NCBI GenBank assembly: GCA_024640955.1
Contig: JAHEDZ010000002.1
Coordinates: 1 to 64,000 of the forward strand
DNA: 64,000 bases
Source of the DNA: Oceanospirillaceae bacterium
Lineage (GTDB): Bacteria > Pseudomonadota > Gammaproteobacteria > Pseudomonadales > Balneatricaceae
Direction: 5' to 3'
Under the pieces are notes generated by a model. The model was not told the origin of the DNA. It saw nothing but the letters and a program-made list of their open reading frames with translations, and made no database searches. Made by a program: the position numbers and the translations under genes. Positions 29,547-39,614 of this stretch are shown here, in pieces; the first letter of the stretch is position 1, and each line of letters opens with the position of its first letter.

Positions 29547-30036
29547 TGAGCACCTCCAACTTATCAGTACGCAGCTCGTCTATCAGCGCATCAAATCGCT
29601 CGGGAGTCACGCGCGCGTGCACGCGATCGCCAATACGAACAGACGGTGAGCACGCACAGTTACCGAGACAGTAAACGGGCTCCAGAAAGATCGCTCCATC
29701 ACTCGTTGTCTGATGGTAATCCACACCCAAACTGCTCTTTGCATGCGCCTCTAGATGACGGCTACCCATAGCCTGACAGGCCTCAGCACGGCAAATCTCG
29801 ACATTGTGCTTGCCAACCGGATGCGTACGGAACTGGTGGTAGAAGGTGATAACTCCGTGAATCTCAGCGCTAGACTGGTTCAGCGCGCTCGCTATCTGCG
29901 GTACCGCCTCGGGTGGGATGTACCCCAACACCTCTTGGATATCGTGAAGAATTGGCAGTAGCGCGCCTGGCTTAGCGATCAGTTTATTGATCGACGCCTG
30001 CACGGTGCTGGAAATCTGCTCAGCAGTTAAAGGCAT
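29539..30036 (-). CDS. fdsG: NAD-dependent formate dehydrogenase subunit gamma (NuoE-like)
   Basis: LLPILHDIQEVLGYIPPEAV, GVITFYHQFRTHPVGKHNVEICRAEACQAMG, CLGNCACSPSV; start at MPLTAEQ. Confidence 0.94.
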   Translation of the reverse strand: MPLTAEQISSTVQASINKLIAKPGALLPILHDIQEVLGYIPPEAVPQIASALNQSSAEIHGVITFYHQFRTHPVGKHNVEICRAEACQAMGSRHLEAHAKSSLGVDYHQTTSDGAIFLEPVYCLGNCACSPSVRIGDRVHARVTPERFDALIDELRTDKLEVLNG

Positions 30037-30158
30037 GGGATGCCCCTCTAGCTCAGTACATATATGCACTGTTATTCATATTAATACCGACAGAAATGAC
30101 TTGCCGGACCGGTTATGTACTCTACCACTGTTTATATCGCCTACAAATATGTATTCTT

Positions 30159-31235
30159 ATGCATATGAAGCAGATAAAAGTTGTTCCAAATTGGGCCTTC
30201 AGTGATACCGAAGGCAACCACCTTAATCCGCAGCTGTTTGACCTGCTGCATGAGCTGCATGAGAGCGGCAAGTTAACTGATGCCACCAAGAAGCTGGGAA
30301 TCTCCTACCGCCATGGTTGGAACCTAATACAGCGCTGGGCGGAGTTCTTTGGAACACCGCTGGTAGATATGCAGAAGGGACGCGGTGCCAGCTTGACCAA
30401 CCTCGGTGAGAAACTCCTCTGGGCAGAAGAACGCGTGCTGGCACGCCTCGGTCCGCAGATGGAGTCCCTAGCCTCGGAATTAAACCTAGAGATCCACCAA
30501 GCGCTGCGCTCGGACACGCCGGTGATCAACCTTTTTGCCAGCCACGGTTATGCTGTGGCGATGCTGCCTAGCCTGGTTGATGAGCTACAACTGAATATCC
30601 AGTACATGCCGAGCTCAGAAGGTATAGCTGCGGTAGAGCGCGGCGAGTGCCAGTTAGCGGGCTTCCACCTACCCACACAGCTATCAGGATCTGATATCTA
30701 TGCGGAGTACAAAGAGCGCCTCGCCAATCCCGATCTGCGCATCATCCGCTTTATTACTCGCAAACAGGGATTGATGGTGGCCTCAGGAAATCCGAAGCAG
30801 ATCAGATCGCTCAGCGACCTCGATCGTGAGGATATCCGGTTTGTAAATAGACAGGCGGGGTCTGGAACGAGCGCACTGCTCGATGAACTGCTAGCACGGT
30901 GCACTATCGATTCCAAAAACATAAAAGGCTACACCACGCGGGAGTTCACTCACTCTGCGATAGCAGCCTATGTTGCCTCAGGTATGGCCGATACCGGTCT
31001 CGGTGTTGAGCCCCCTGCCCGGCAGTTCTCTCTCGACTTCATCCCAGTAGCGAGTGAACACTATCTTCTGATCTGTCTTGAGGAAACCTTAGCAAATCCA
31101 GCAATGCAACGCTTCTTGGGTGATATATGCTCCGAACGATTCTCTGATGGCATTCTGACCCTGCCCGGATACAGCTGTGACCGATCAGGAGAAGTGATAC
31201 CGGTTAGCGAGCTATTCGCGGAATTAGAGGGGTAG
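30159..31235 (+). CDS. substrate-binding-domain transcriptional regulator of fds cluster (ModE-like HTH plus PBP-like domain)
   Basis: KLTDATKKLGISYRHGWNLIQRWAEFFGTPLVDMQKGRGASLTNLGEKLLWAEERV; divergent from fdsG; FdsR-like. Confidence 0.8.
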   Translation: MHMKQIKVVPNWAFSDTEGNHLNPQLFDLLHELHESGKLTDATKKLGISYRHGWNLIQRWAEFFGTPLVDMQKGRGASLTNLGEKLLWAEERVLARLGPQMESLASELNLEIHQALRSDTPVINLFASHGYAVAMLPSLVDELQLNIQYMPSSEGIAAVERGECQLAGFHLPTQLSGSDIYAEYKERLANPDLRIIRFITRKQGLMVASGNPKQIRSLSDLDREDIRFVNRQAGSGTSALLDELLARCTIDSKNIKGYTTREFTHSAIAAYVASGMADTGLGVEPPARQFSLDFIPVASEHYLLICLEETLANPAMQRFLGDICSERFSDGILTLPGYSCDRSGEVIPVSELFAELEG

Positions 31236-31240
31236 ACACA

Positions 31241-31268
31241 AAAAACCTCGCCGAAGCGAGGTTTCTCT
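31241..31268. terminator. bidirectional terminator
   Basis: AAAAACCTCGCCGAAGCGAGGTTT. Confidence 0.85.
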
Positions 31269-31276
31269 TGTTAGAT

Positions 31277-32821
31277 CTATTTACCCGAGCGCTTGGGGTC
31301 GAGCCCATCGAGGTTGACTCCGATACTCTCACCAATCTTTTTCATCGCCGGTAGAGAGACTGCCATATCCAGTATGGCATCCATGGTCTGACCTACAGCT
31401 GACCCACCTGTACGCTCCCCTCTATCTAGTCCGGAGATATGATTGATCGAAATACCATCAATTTTCTCGATTGGCTTCACCATCTGGCCAACAATTTCAG
31501 GCATCGCTTTGAGGCGCAATTTTTCCAGTTCAAGCGCCTGAGTCTCGGCTGAGCGTCCATTTTCAGCTGCGATCATGGCTGCCGCAGCATCAGCCTCAGC
31601 CTGCTTCATTATACGCAGCGTTTCTGCCTCTTCACGCTTAATAATACCGCGTGTCTTGGCAGCTAACTTATCACTCTCAGTGCTGATCTTAACGCGCGCC
31701 GCCTCAGACTCAGCTTGCTGCTCAGCAGCCACAAGCGCTAGCTCTTTACGGCGGTTTGCTTCAGCCATCTGCTTGAGCGATTCCAGCTCTTGCTCTGCCT
31801 GAACAACGGCTGCTCTCGCTGCTGTCGCTTTCGCATTAGCGGCACTACTCTCTTCGCTCTTAGCGGACAGCTGAATCTGCTTATCTTGCTGTGCAATTTC
31901 AACAGCACGCAGCTGAGCAATTTCTGCTTCTTTAATCGCCAATTCACGTGCAATATTTGCAGACTGAATCTCCTGCTCCATACGAATACGTGCTTGCGCT
32001 GCGTCGCGTTCCGCTTCCGCTTTCCGACGAGCGACCTCGGTTAATTGGGTCGCCAGAAGCATCTCTATCTCTTGAGCCTGGGCAATCTCCGATCGACGCT
32101 GCTCTAGGTCAATCTCTAACTTGCGGCGATTCGAATCAACCTCAGCACGGCGAACTTGAACCTGCGTATCACCCTCTATTTCAGCCCTCTCACGTTTAGA
32201 TTTGGCGATCACCTCCGCTAGCTTACGCATACCCACGGCGTTAAACGCGTTATTCTCATCAAGCGAATTAAACGGTGTCTGATCGAGCATCGTTAACGAG
32301 ACACTATCGAGTTCCAAACCATACTTTGCCAGGGTATCTGTCAGAGCAGCACGCACTTCACCCACAAATTCTGAGCGATTCTCGTGCAACTCATCCATCG
32401 TCATCTGCGCCGCAACCGATCGCAGCGCGTCAACCATCATACCGTCAATTAGCGCTTTGAGCTGGTCCGGCTGGAAGGTGCGTTTGCCAAGCGTTTGCGC
32501 CGCACGCACAATCGCTTTCTCCTCAGGAATGACTGACGCATAGAACTCAGCACCCACATCAACGCGCATACGGTCCTTAGTAATCAGCGAGTGATTGCCA
32601 GTGCGCGTCACATCCATACGAATAGTCTGCATATTAACCCGACTGATTTCGTGGAAGAACGGAATCGCTAGCACTCCGCCATCTATCACAACTTTGCGAC
32701 CACCCACACCCGTGCGCACGAAGCTAACCTCATTAGTGGCACGCTGGTAGAACCAGGCGGCCAACACGATCAGTATCGCGGCAATGATGACCAGCAACAC
32801 AATCCAACCTAAAGTACTCAT
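31277..32821 (-). CDS. flotillin family protein (YqiK-like)
   Basis: N-terminal TM, SPFH-like region, coiled-coil EAEAERDAAQARIRMEQEIQ... Confidence 0.88.
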   Translation of the reverse strand: MSTLGWIVLLVIIAAILIVLAAWFYQRATNEVSFVRTGVGGRKVVIDGGVLAIPFFHEISRVNMQTIRMDVTRTGNHSLITKDRMRVDVGAEFYASVIPEEKAIVRAAQTLGKRTFQPDQLKALIDGMMVDALRSVAAQMTMDELHENRSEFVGEVRAALTDTLAKYGLELDSVSLTMLDQTPFNSLDENNAFNAVGMRKLAEVIAKSKRERAEIEGDTQVQVRRAEVDSNRRKLEIDLEQRRSEIAQAQEIEMLLATQLTEVARRKAEAERDAAQARIRMEQEIQSANIARELAIKEAEIAQLRAVEIAQQDKQIQLSAKSEESSAANAKATAARAAVVQAEQELESLKQMAEANRRKELALVAAEQQAESEAARVKISTESDKLAAKTRGIIKREEAETLRIMKQAEADAAAAMIAAENGRSAETQALELEKLRLKAMPEIVGQMVKPIEKIDGISINHISGLDRGERTGGSAVGQTMDAILDMAVSLPAMKKIGESIGVNLDGLDPKRSGK

Positions 32822-32844
32822 TGTCTATCCTCCAAACAGTCCGA

Positions 32845-34320
32845 TCAAAAGACCGGCGGGAAGTGGCGGCCGCCACGATCCAGTGTAATCCAACGCAACT
32901 CGGTAAATGAGTCGAGAGACCAGCGACCACCATAACGCCCCACACCTGAGGCTTTTACACCTCCGAACGGTACGTGTGGTTCATCGTTTATATTCTGGCA
33001 GTTAACGTGGCAAATGCCGGTCTCCAGATGACCCGCCATTCGCAGTGCACGCGCCTCATCACGCGTCCATACCGCTGCGGTAAGGCCATATTCTGTATCA
33101 TTGTTCAACGCTATCGCCTCTTCGTCCGTGCTGAAGCGCCTAACAATGACGACTGGTCCGAAAGTTTCGTCGTGCCAGATATCCATAGACTCGTTTACAT
33201 CTGCAAGCACGGTAGGCTCGACAAAGTTGTCCCAGCTTTTACCGCCCAGCAGGACGGTCGCCCCTTTGGCTACAGCATCATCTATTAACGCTTTTACTCG
33301 CAGCGCCTGACGGTTGTTAACCAATGGCCCGATCACGTTATTTTTGTCGTTCGTGTGGCCGGTGCGCAGCTTCGCGGCGCGGGTCAAAAACTTTTGCATA
33401 AACTCATCGTAGACCTTCTCATGCACCAGCAGCTTCTCGGTCGACATGCAGACCTGCCCTTGATGCATAAAGGAACCGAAGTTCGCCGCACGTGCCGCCG
33501 CATCGATATCGGCATCTTCAAGGACAATCATGCTGTCCTTACCACCGAGCTCAACACAGGCTTTCTTCAAATGCGCACCCGCTTTAGCCGCGATATGACG
33601 CCCTACCGCGGTCGAGCCGGTAAATGAGACCGCTTTGACACGCGGATTCTCAATCATTGCATCGCCCACGGCACCAACGCTCTCGCGCGAACAGGTGACA
33701 ACATTAAAGACGCCAGCCGGTATACCCGCCTCTTCAAGAATTTCAGCGAAGTATAAGCCGCCCGAATAGGGAGTATCCTCTGAGGGCTTGAGTACAACTG
33801 TGTTACCGGCAGCCAGTGCGGCCGCGAATCCCCGTGACGTTAAAATGCCTGGCATATTCCAGGGGCTGATAACACTGACAACACCCAAGGGCCAGCGTGT
33901 CGCAGTCATGAATTTACCATGCTCCGATGGCAGCACCTCGCCGGTGTTCATGTAGCAAAGCGCAGCAGCAGAGCGAAATACCTCGGCGACGTAGCCCGCT
34001 TCGAACATCCCTTTACCGAACCAGCCACCACCTTCTGCAACGGCTGCCGCGGCAAAATCAGCGCCTCGACGCTCCCACACATCAGCAATTTTGTGAAGAT
34101 AGTGGGCACGTGTGTGGTGCGCCAGAGCCGACCAAGCGGGGAAAGCGGCTTGAGCGGCATCTACTGCGCGCTGCACATCGGCTGCGGTGCAATCAGGGAT
34201 ACGCGCATAAAGCGTATTATCTGAGGGATTGAGGTCATCAAAGGTGCGAGCCGCTGGGGTCCAACTGCCTTCAATATACATCCCCTTAATTGTTGGTGAG
34301 TTGTGAGGGATATCTGACAT
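32845..34320 (-). CDS. aldehyde dehydrogenase family protein (benzaldehyde/salicylaldehyde dehydrogenase-like)
   Basis: VISPWNMPGILTSRGFAAALAAGNTVVLKPSEDTP, VSFTGSTAVGRHIA, CVELGGKDSMIV, QGQVCMSTE. Confidence 0.9.
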   Translation of the reverse strand: MSDIPHNSPTIKGMYIEGSWTPAARTFDDLNPSDNTLYARIPDCTAADVQRAVDAAQAAFPAWSALAHHTRAHYLHKIADVWERRGADFAAAAVAEGGGWFGKGMFEAGYVAEVFRSAAALCYMNTGEVLPSEHGKFMTATRWPLGVVSVISPWNMPGILTSRGFAAALAAGNTVVLKPSEDTPYSGGLYFAEILEEAGIPAGVFNVVTCSRESVGAVGDAMIENPRVKAVSFTGSTAVGRHIAAKAGAHLKKACVELGGKDSMIVLEDADIDAAARAANFGSFMHQGQVCMSTEKLLVHEKVYDEFMQKFLTRAAKLRTGHTNDKNNVIGPLVNNRQALRVKALIDDAVAKGATVLLGGKSWDNFVEPTVLADVNESMDIWHDETFGPVVIVRRFSTDEEAIALNNDTEYGLTAAVWTRDEARALRMAGHLETGICHVNCQNINDEPHVPFGGVKASGVGRYGGRWSLDSFTELRWITLDRGGRHFPPVF

Positions 34321-34339
34321 CTGATCAATCTCCTAATTC

Positions 34340-35602
34340 TCAGAATTTGCGTGACCGCTCGGCGCGGCGTGCCGCTTCTTCAATTTCACGCAGTACCGTC
34401 TGTAATCTGTCACCCGAGCTATCAAGGCTCGGCATTACTAGTTTCGAAGTTGGGGTTGGGGCAGGCGCAATCGCCCCTGGTCGCGTCGGCAGCCGACCAC
34501 CTTCAGGCTCACGACCTTTGCGACTGGACATAGCCGCAGCATTAACAACCAACGCATTAAGATCCATACCGTAAGTCTTTGGCCCACTACTAGCAGCAGC
34601 ACTTGGCGCAACGGGTTGCTGCGCAGGCGTTGGGTGCACCGGTTTAGACTCAACCGGCGTCGCTTGCAACTGCGTTAGCGGCATGGGTGACGGCTCTGGA
34701 GGCGAGTGAGGCAGGGCGTGCTCGGGTGGCCGCGCTCGCTTGCGCTCAAAACTGGCCATCGCCTGTTGAGCAATCCCGGAAATCGATTCGCTGGGCGGCT
34801 TGGGCATAGCCTTAGGTTCAGGCCTATGTTGCGACACAGGCGTAGCCGGTTTTGCTACGCTAGTCGAAGGTGTCGCTAAAGGTTTAGACGACTTCCCACC
34901 GAGATAGGCTGCAGTTACAGCAGGGTCTGATAGCAGATTGGACGCGCTATCCTCATGCGCAATTCGACCGTTCTCAAGCAGATAGCCACGATCCGCGATC
35001 GCCAGTGACTGGCGGGCGTTCTGCTCAACCATCAATATCCCAAGACCAGCCGCTTTGACTTGTTTGAGGCTTTGAAAAAGCTCTTTAGAAAGTAATGGGG
35101 ACAGCCCGAGCGACGGCTCATCTAGTGCCAGAATAGTTGGATTGGACATCATTGCTCGCCCAATCGCCACCATCTGCTGTTCGCCGCCGGACATCGTTCG
35201 AACCGTTTGTTTTCTCCGCTCAGCCAGCTTAGGAAAGAGCGAAAGCACCCGCTCTAGGCTGGCACTTTCTTCATCACGCGCCCGCGCAGAATAACTCCCA
35301 AGCATTAAGTTTTCCTGCACACTTAGGTCCGGAAAAATACCGCGCCCTTCGGGAACTAGCGCCACACCCTCTTCCACAATCAGGTTAGATTTAAGTCCGC
35401 TGAGCTCAGTGCCATCAATACTCACATCACCGCTGACGCTTCCTTCACAAATACCGCAGATCGATTTAAGTAGCGTCGACTTACCTGCACCGTTGGCACC
35501 CAAAATAACGACTATCTCACCGGGGCTAACCCGCAAGTTAACACCCTCCAAGGCTCGGTGCTTGCCGTAGCTCGCTGCTAGACTTCTAACTTCAAGCATC
35601 AT
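34340..35602 (-). CDS. LivF-like ABC transporter ATP-binding protein with long proline-rich C-terminal extension
   Basis: Walker A GANGAGKSTLLKSI, signature TMSGGEQQM, about 180-aa P/A/S-rich tail. Confidence 0.9.
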   Translation of the reverse strand: MMLEVRSLAASYGKHRALEGVNLRVSPGEIVVILGANGAGKSTLLKSICGICEGSVSGDVSIDGTELSGLKSNLIVEEGVALVPEGRGIFPDLSVQENLMLGSYSARARDEESASLERVLSLFPKLAERRKQTVRTMSGGEQQMVAIGRAMMSNPTILALDEPSLGLSPLLSKELFQSLKQVKAAGLGILMVEQNARQSLAIADRGYLLENGRIAHEDSASNLLSDPAVTAAYLGGKSSKPLATPSTSVAKPATPVSQHRPEPKAMPKPPSESISGIAQQAMASFERKRARPPEHALPHSPPEPSPMPLTQLQATPVESKPVHPTPAQQPVAPSAAASSGPKTYGMDLNALVVNAAAMSSRKGREPEGGRLPTRPGAIAPAPTPTSKLVMPSLDSSGDRLQTVLREIEEAARRAERSRKF

Positions 35603-36329
35603 CCTCTCCCAGGTACGCACGTATCACTTCGGGGTCACTCAAAACTTGTTCGGTGGCACCTTCCGCAATTTTCTGCCCAGAGCTCATCACCACACAGCGG
35701 TCACAGAGGGAACGAATAGCATCCATTACGTGCTCGACCAGCACGATAGTGCGCCCCTCATCACGCAACTGTTTAACCAGCGCGATACCCTCCTCCAACT
35801 CAGTTGGATTAAGACCCGCTAACCACTCATCGAGCAGCAGCACTTTGGGGTCTCCCACCAAAACACGAGCAAGCTCAACACGCTTCGTATCGATATAGGT
35901 CAGCTCAGACGGGCGCGCATTCGCTCGCCGATCCAACCCGACCAGTTCAAGCATCTTCATAACCTGACGCTCAGCATCACGCCCCCAGCGACGGCGGTGG
36001 CCAAATACGCCACCAGCCATCACATTCTCCATGACGCTCATAGAGGGGAGCATGCGTACCAACTGGAAGGTCCGCGCAACGCCTCGGCGGGCGATTTTGT
36101 GCGGCGGTAGGTCGCTAATTACCTGACCCCTGAGGGCGATTTCACCCTCGCTTACACTCAACGCGCCCGATATAAGGTTCATTGTGGTCGACTTACCCGA
36201 TCCATTTGGGCCGATCAAACCGAGCACCTCATGCTCCGCCACGTCAAAGTCCAGGTCGTTAACGGCAATCAGACCACCAAAACGCTTGGTCACCCCCTGC
36301 AGAGAGAGCACTGTTCGATGGTCACTCAT
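35592..36329 (-). CDS. LivG-like ABC transporter ATP-binding protein
   Basis: GPNGSGKSTTMNLISG; LELVGLDRRANARPSELTYIDTKRVELARVL. Confidence 0.92.
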   Translation of the reverse strand: MSDHRTVLSLQGVTKRFGGLIAVNDLDFDVAEHEVLGLIGPNGSGKSTTMNLISGALSVSEGEIALRGQVISDLPPHKIARRGVARTFQLVRMLPSMSVMENVMAGGVFGHRRRWGRDAERQVMKMLELVGLDRRANARPSELTYIDTKRVELARVLVGDPKVLLLDEWLAGLNPTELEEGIALVKQLRDEGRTIVLVEHVMDAIRSLCDRCVVMSSGQKIAEGATEQVLSDPEVIRAYLGEDDA

Positions 36330-37267
36330 CAGTACCCCCTCCCATCACCTATCTTGGCTCGGATTTTCAGGAGCAATCCAACAAAGCCCTGCGGCAGCAG
36401 ATAGACGATAATCAGGAAGCTTAAACCCAGTAGCAGGGTTGTCTGGTTCGGGAATGAAGCTGAGATCAACTCCCAGAGTATCGAGAAGGGTATCACACCC
36501 GCCAGCGGCCCCCAGAGACGACCCGTACCACCCAATAGCGCCATAATGACTACCTGAAATGAGAGCATAGGCGTGAAGGCTATTAGCGGCTCAATGTAGC
36601 CATAGCGCGGCGCTATAATCGCACCGCTCATGGCTGCAACGGATCCTGGGATCATAAACAACAACACTTTTGACAGTGCTGTATTGATACCTGAGTGACG
36701 CGCCACCTCCTCATCATCACCGATGATCCTCAGTGCAAAACCTAGTCGGGAGCGACCAATCAGCCAGCCAACTAAGAATATGAGTGCAGCCAAGGCTACG
36801 AGCATCCAATAGAAGGTCGACTCCTCAAACCAGATCGAGATCAAAATCCCTTTCTGCCCGGTCGCATTCTGTATGTAGGTGATGATCTGGCGTGTCATTT
36901 CGGCCAGACCGAGCGTAAAGATTACGAAGTAAACACCCGAGAGCCGCAGCGTCGCCAAACCGATAATGCCGGCCATAATTGCACCGAACAAGCCAGCTAG
37001 AATGACCAACAACCAGAACGGCAGGTGATCGACACCCAACCCCATCGTGTAGGCTCCTAAACCGAAGAAGGCTGCTGTGGCTAAGGAGATATAGTGCGTC
37101 GGCCCAGAAAAAAGTGCCCAGCTAGTAGCCAAGACAGTAAACATCGCCATATTCACAGCGAGAGTTAGGGCGAAGTCACCAACAATCCAAGGCAGACAGA
37201 TAGCGATTAACAACAGCACGATGCTGACGGACAGCGCTTTGTAATCGGTGCTTTTCATTCTCATCAT
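36329..37267 (-). CDS. branched-chain amino acid-type ABC transporter permease (LivM-like)
   Basis: Polytopic; GPTHYISLATAAFFGLGAYTMG; MALLGGTGRLWGPLAG. Confidence 0.92.
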   Translation of the reverse strand: MMRMKSTDYKALSVSIVLLLIAICLPWIVGDFALTLAVNMAMFTVLATSWALFSGPTHYISLATAAFFGLGAYTMGLGVDHLPFWLLVILAGLFGAIMAGIIGLATLRLSGVYFVIFTLGLAEMTRQIITYIQNATGQKGILISIWFEESTFYWMLVALAALIFLVGWLIGRSRLGFALRIIGDDEEVARHSGINTALSKVLLFMIPGSVAAMSGAIIAPRYGYIEPLIAFTPMLSFQVVIMALLGGTGRLWGPLAGVIPFSILWELISASFPNQTTLLLGLSFLIIVYLLPQGFVGLLLKIRAKIGDGRGY

Positions 37268-38130
37268 GACTGCCTCCGACCAAAGAGTCCTTGGGGCCTG
37301 AACAACAGAATCAGAATAAAGAGCAGGTAGGCTGCCGCCAGTGTCAGTCCGGGGTCAATCAAGCGAGCGACAAAGGTCTCTAACACGCCTAGCAGAAGCG
37401 CCGCAACAATCGTGCCGCGCACATCACCAACGCCGCCCATGATGACAATAACCAGAGCTTTGAGCGTAAAGATAACGCCGGTCGACGCATCCAGTGTCAG
37501 GAAGGTCGAGATCAATGCTCCGCCCACAGCCGTTACAGCGCCGCCCAGCGCAAATGCCAGCGCGGCGAGTTTAGGCACATCGATACCGACTAAGCGCGAG
37601 CTATCGGGAGAGACGGCGATCGCTCGGATCGACATTCCCGCCCGGGAGATATTAAGCCAGAGGTAGAGTGCACCACAAATAATAACCGCCGCGACAAAGG
37701 CCAGTATGCGGTTCAATGCGTAGGTCTCACTCCAGAGCTCCACCGGACTGAGCAGGTATGAGTAGCTGAAATAGTCGCCACCAAAGGTTGCCAGCATTAT
37801 GCCGACGGCGACAAATGAGAGCCCGAAGGTAGTCAGTATTGCATCAACTTCTAACTGCCCCCGGGACCTGGCGCGCTTGACCAGCGGTCGCAAAATTATC
37901 ACGTAGATCAGCCAGTTAACCACAAAAGCCACTGGCGCAAGAATAAAGATAGTCAGCAGCGGACTGAGAGAGCCTGCTGTCCAAAACCAGAATGCAGCAA
38001 AACCACCGGCAACAAGTATTTCACCGTTGGCGAGGTTCATTATGCGGGACATGCCGTACTGAAGGTTAAGGCCCATGGCTATAAGCGCATAGGTGCCCCC
38101 CAACAGCAGACCTGTAATGAGAATGCCCAT
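37264..38130 (-). CDS. branched-chain amino acid-type ABC transporter permease (LivH-like)
   Basis: GTYALIAMGLNLQYGMSRIMNLANGEILVAGGFAAFWF; VIMGGVGDVRGTIVAALLLGV. Confidence 0.92.
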   Translation of the reverse strand: MGILITGLLLGGTYALIAMGLNLQYGMSRIMNLANGEILVAGGFAAFWFWTAGSLSPLLTIFILAPVAFVVNWLIYVIILRPLVKRARSRGQLEVDAILTTFGLSFVAVGIMLATFGGDYFSYSYLLSPVELWSETYALNRILAFVAAVIICGALYLWLNISRAGMSIRAIAVSPDSSRLVGIDVPKLAALAFALGGAVTAVGGALISTFLTLDASTGVIFTLKALVIVIMGGVGDVRGTIVAALLLGVLETFVARLIDPGLTLAAAYLLFILILLFRPQGLFGRRQS

Positions 38131-38153
38131 AGATATAGACTGCCAATAACGTT

Positions 38154-38179
38154 AGAGCTCCGGGCTACCCCGGAGCTCT
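38154..38179 (-). other. intercistronic stem-loop between substrate-binding protein gene and livH-like gene
   Basis: AGAGCTCCGGG-CTAC-CCCGGAGCTCT, 11-bp perfect stem, no U tract. Confidence 0.75.
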
Positions 38180-38190
38180 GTCGTGGATAA

Positions 38191-39390
38191 TTACTCCCAA
38201 CCCTGCTTCAGACGTGGAGCAACAGCGCCCTCACGACCGGTCGATGCCACGCCCTTAAAGACGCCATCTTGCCACTGGCCGACGGTCCAGTATGCAGAGT
38301 TGTTGTTGTTCTCATCCCAGCTGATTTTACCCATCAGCGTGTCAAAGTCGTTATTAGCGATGTACTCAGATACCACCTTACGATCGATTGAGTCAGTTGC
38401 TTCGATAGCCTGCTCTAGGATCTGAAAGGAGGCGTAAACCATGCCTGATGCCCAGAAGTCTGGCTTCTCACCCGTCACTTCTTCGTGACGCTTCATGTAG
38501 GCCTGGAAATCTGGGTCATCTGCATTAACACCACCGGCGCCCAGTACGTTGTTAGCGGCAGCGCCATTTGCACCAGCATAGGCCGGAAACGCAGTGGCTA
38601 CAGCGGTGTAGAACGCCTTAACGTTGAGGCTTTCCACCACTGCCTGCTTGGTCAAACCAAAGGTATCTGGTGGGTAAGAGAAGGCGACAAAAGCATCTGG
38701 ATTAGCGTCTTTTGCACCCTTAACCACGGGGGACAGATCCTGAGTACCCAGCGGGTATGAGGTTTTGTAGACGATATCAAAGCCTGCAGCTTTCATGGAG
38801 GGCTCGGCGCGCTCAGCCAACTCAATTCCAAAAGCATCAGCTACGTTGACCATCGCCACGCGATTGCCGATATCACCGTTCGCTTTCATAGCCGACAGCA
38901 CATCAACTACTCCCTCAGCGAGACCTGAAGCGCCACCGAGCGTGAAGTACATGTTAGGGAATTTATTGGACAGCTCTTCAACCTGATCGGAGATGGCCGT
39001 GTGCGTAATCATTGGATAGCCATAACGCGCATAGACAGGAGCCGCAGCGATATTAAGACCGGTGGAGTAAGGCGCCAAAATAAAGTCAGCCTTATCCTGT
39101 GTCGCCAGACGCTGAACTGCTTTGATCGTTTCGCCCGGGTTGGTCTGATCATCATACTCGATGATCTCTACCATGTACTTGGTACCACCCACATCAAGGC
39201 CGCCACGAGTATTGACGTCATGCGCCCAGAGCTTAACGTTTGGCCAGAAAGAGACAACAGCACCGCCAGCCAAGCCACCAGTCTTTGGTGCAACAGCGCC
39301 GATCTTCAAGGTTTCCGCGGCCTGAACCGCGCCGATGGAGAGCGCCAATGCTGCACTAGCACTCAGTTTGAGGAACATTCTTTTTTTCAT
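38191..39390 (-). CDS. ABC transporter substrate-binding protein (LivJ/K type)
   Basis: Signal peptide MKKRMFLKLSASAALALSIGAVQA; LKIGAVAPKTGGLAGG; Peripla_BP_6-like. Confidence 0.9.
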   Translation of the reverse strand: MKKRMFLKLSASAALALSIGAVQAAETLKIGAVAPKTGGLAGGAVVSFWPNVKLWAHDVNTRGGLDVGGTKYMVEIIEYDDQTNPGETIKAVQRLATQDKADFILAPYSTGLNIAAAPVYARYGYPMITHTAISDQVEELSNKFPNMYFTLGGASGLAEGVVDVLSAMKANGDIGNRVAMVNVADAFGIELAERAEPSMKAAGFDIVYKTSYPLGTQDLSPVVKGAKDANPDAFVAFSYPPDTFGLTKQAVVESLNVKAFYTAVATAFPAYAGANGAAANNVLGAGGVNADDPDFQAYMKRHEEVTGEKPDFWASGMVYASFQILEQAIEATDSIDRKVVSEYIANNDFDTLMGKISWDENNNNSAYWTVGQWQDGVFKGVASTGREGAVAPRLKQGWE

Positions 39391-39570
39391 TTCTTCTCCT
39401 CCCCCACCAATGCAACGCACGCGTGCTTTGCAGTCGGCAGGAACCATTTATTAGTTTTTTTGTTTGGTCATACCAAGATCAGCTACGCTTTAGGCGAGGA
39501 TAGCGGATCATCATGATTGACTAAAACTTGGTTAATGCCGGTTCCACAGTACGGAAAGAGAAAGGCCAAT

Positions 39571-39600
39571 AAAAAACCTCGCCGAAGCGAGGTTTTTCTT
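39571..39600. terminator. terminator downstream of ssb
   Basis: AAAAAACCTCGCCGAAGCGAGGTTTTTCTT. Confidence 0.9.
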
Positions 39601-39614
39601 GAAACAACATCCAG

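Noticed and set aside
33919-34232. Two overlapping 101-aa ORFs antisense to the aldehyde dehydrogenase gene
   Set aside because: Antisense overlap with a conserved enzyme, no family resemblance.
39001-39516. 171-aa ORF antisense to the Liv-type substrate-binding protein gene
   Set aside because: Fully overlaps a well-supported CDS; no recognisable domain.
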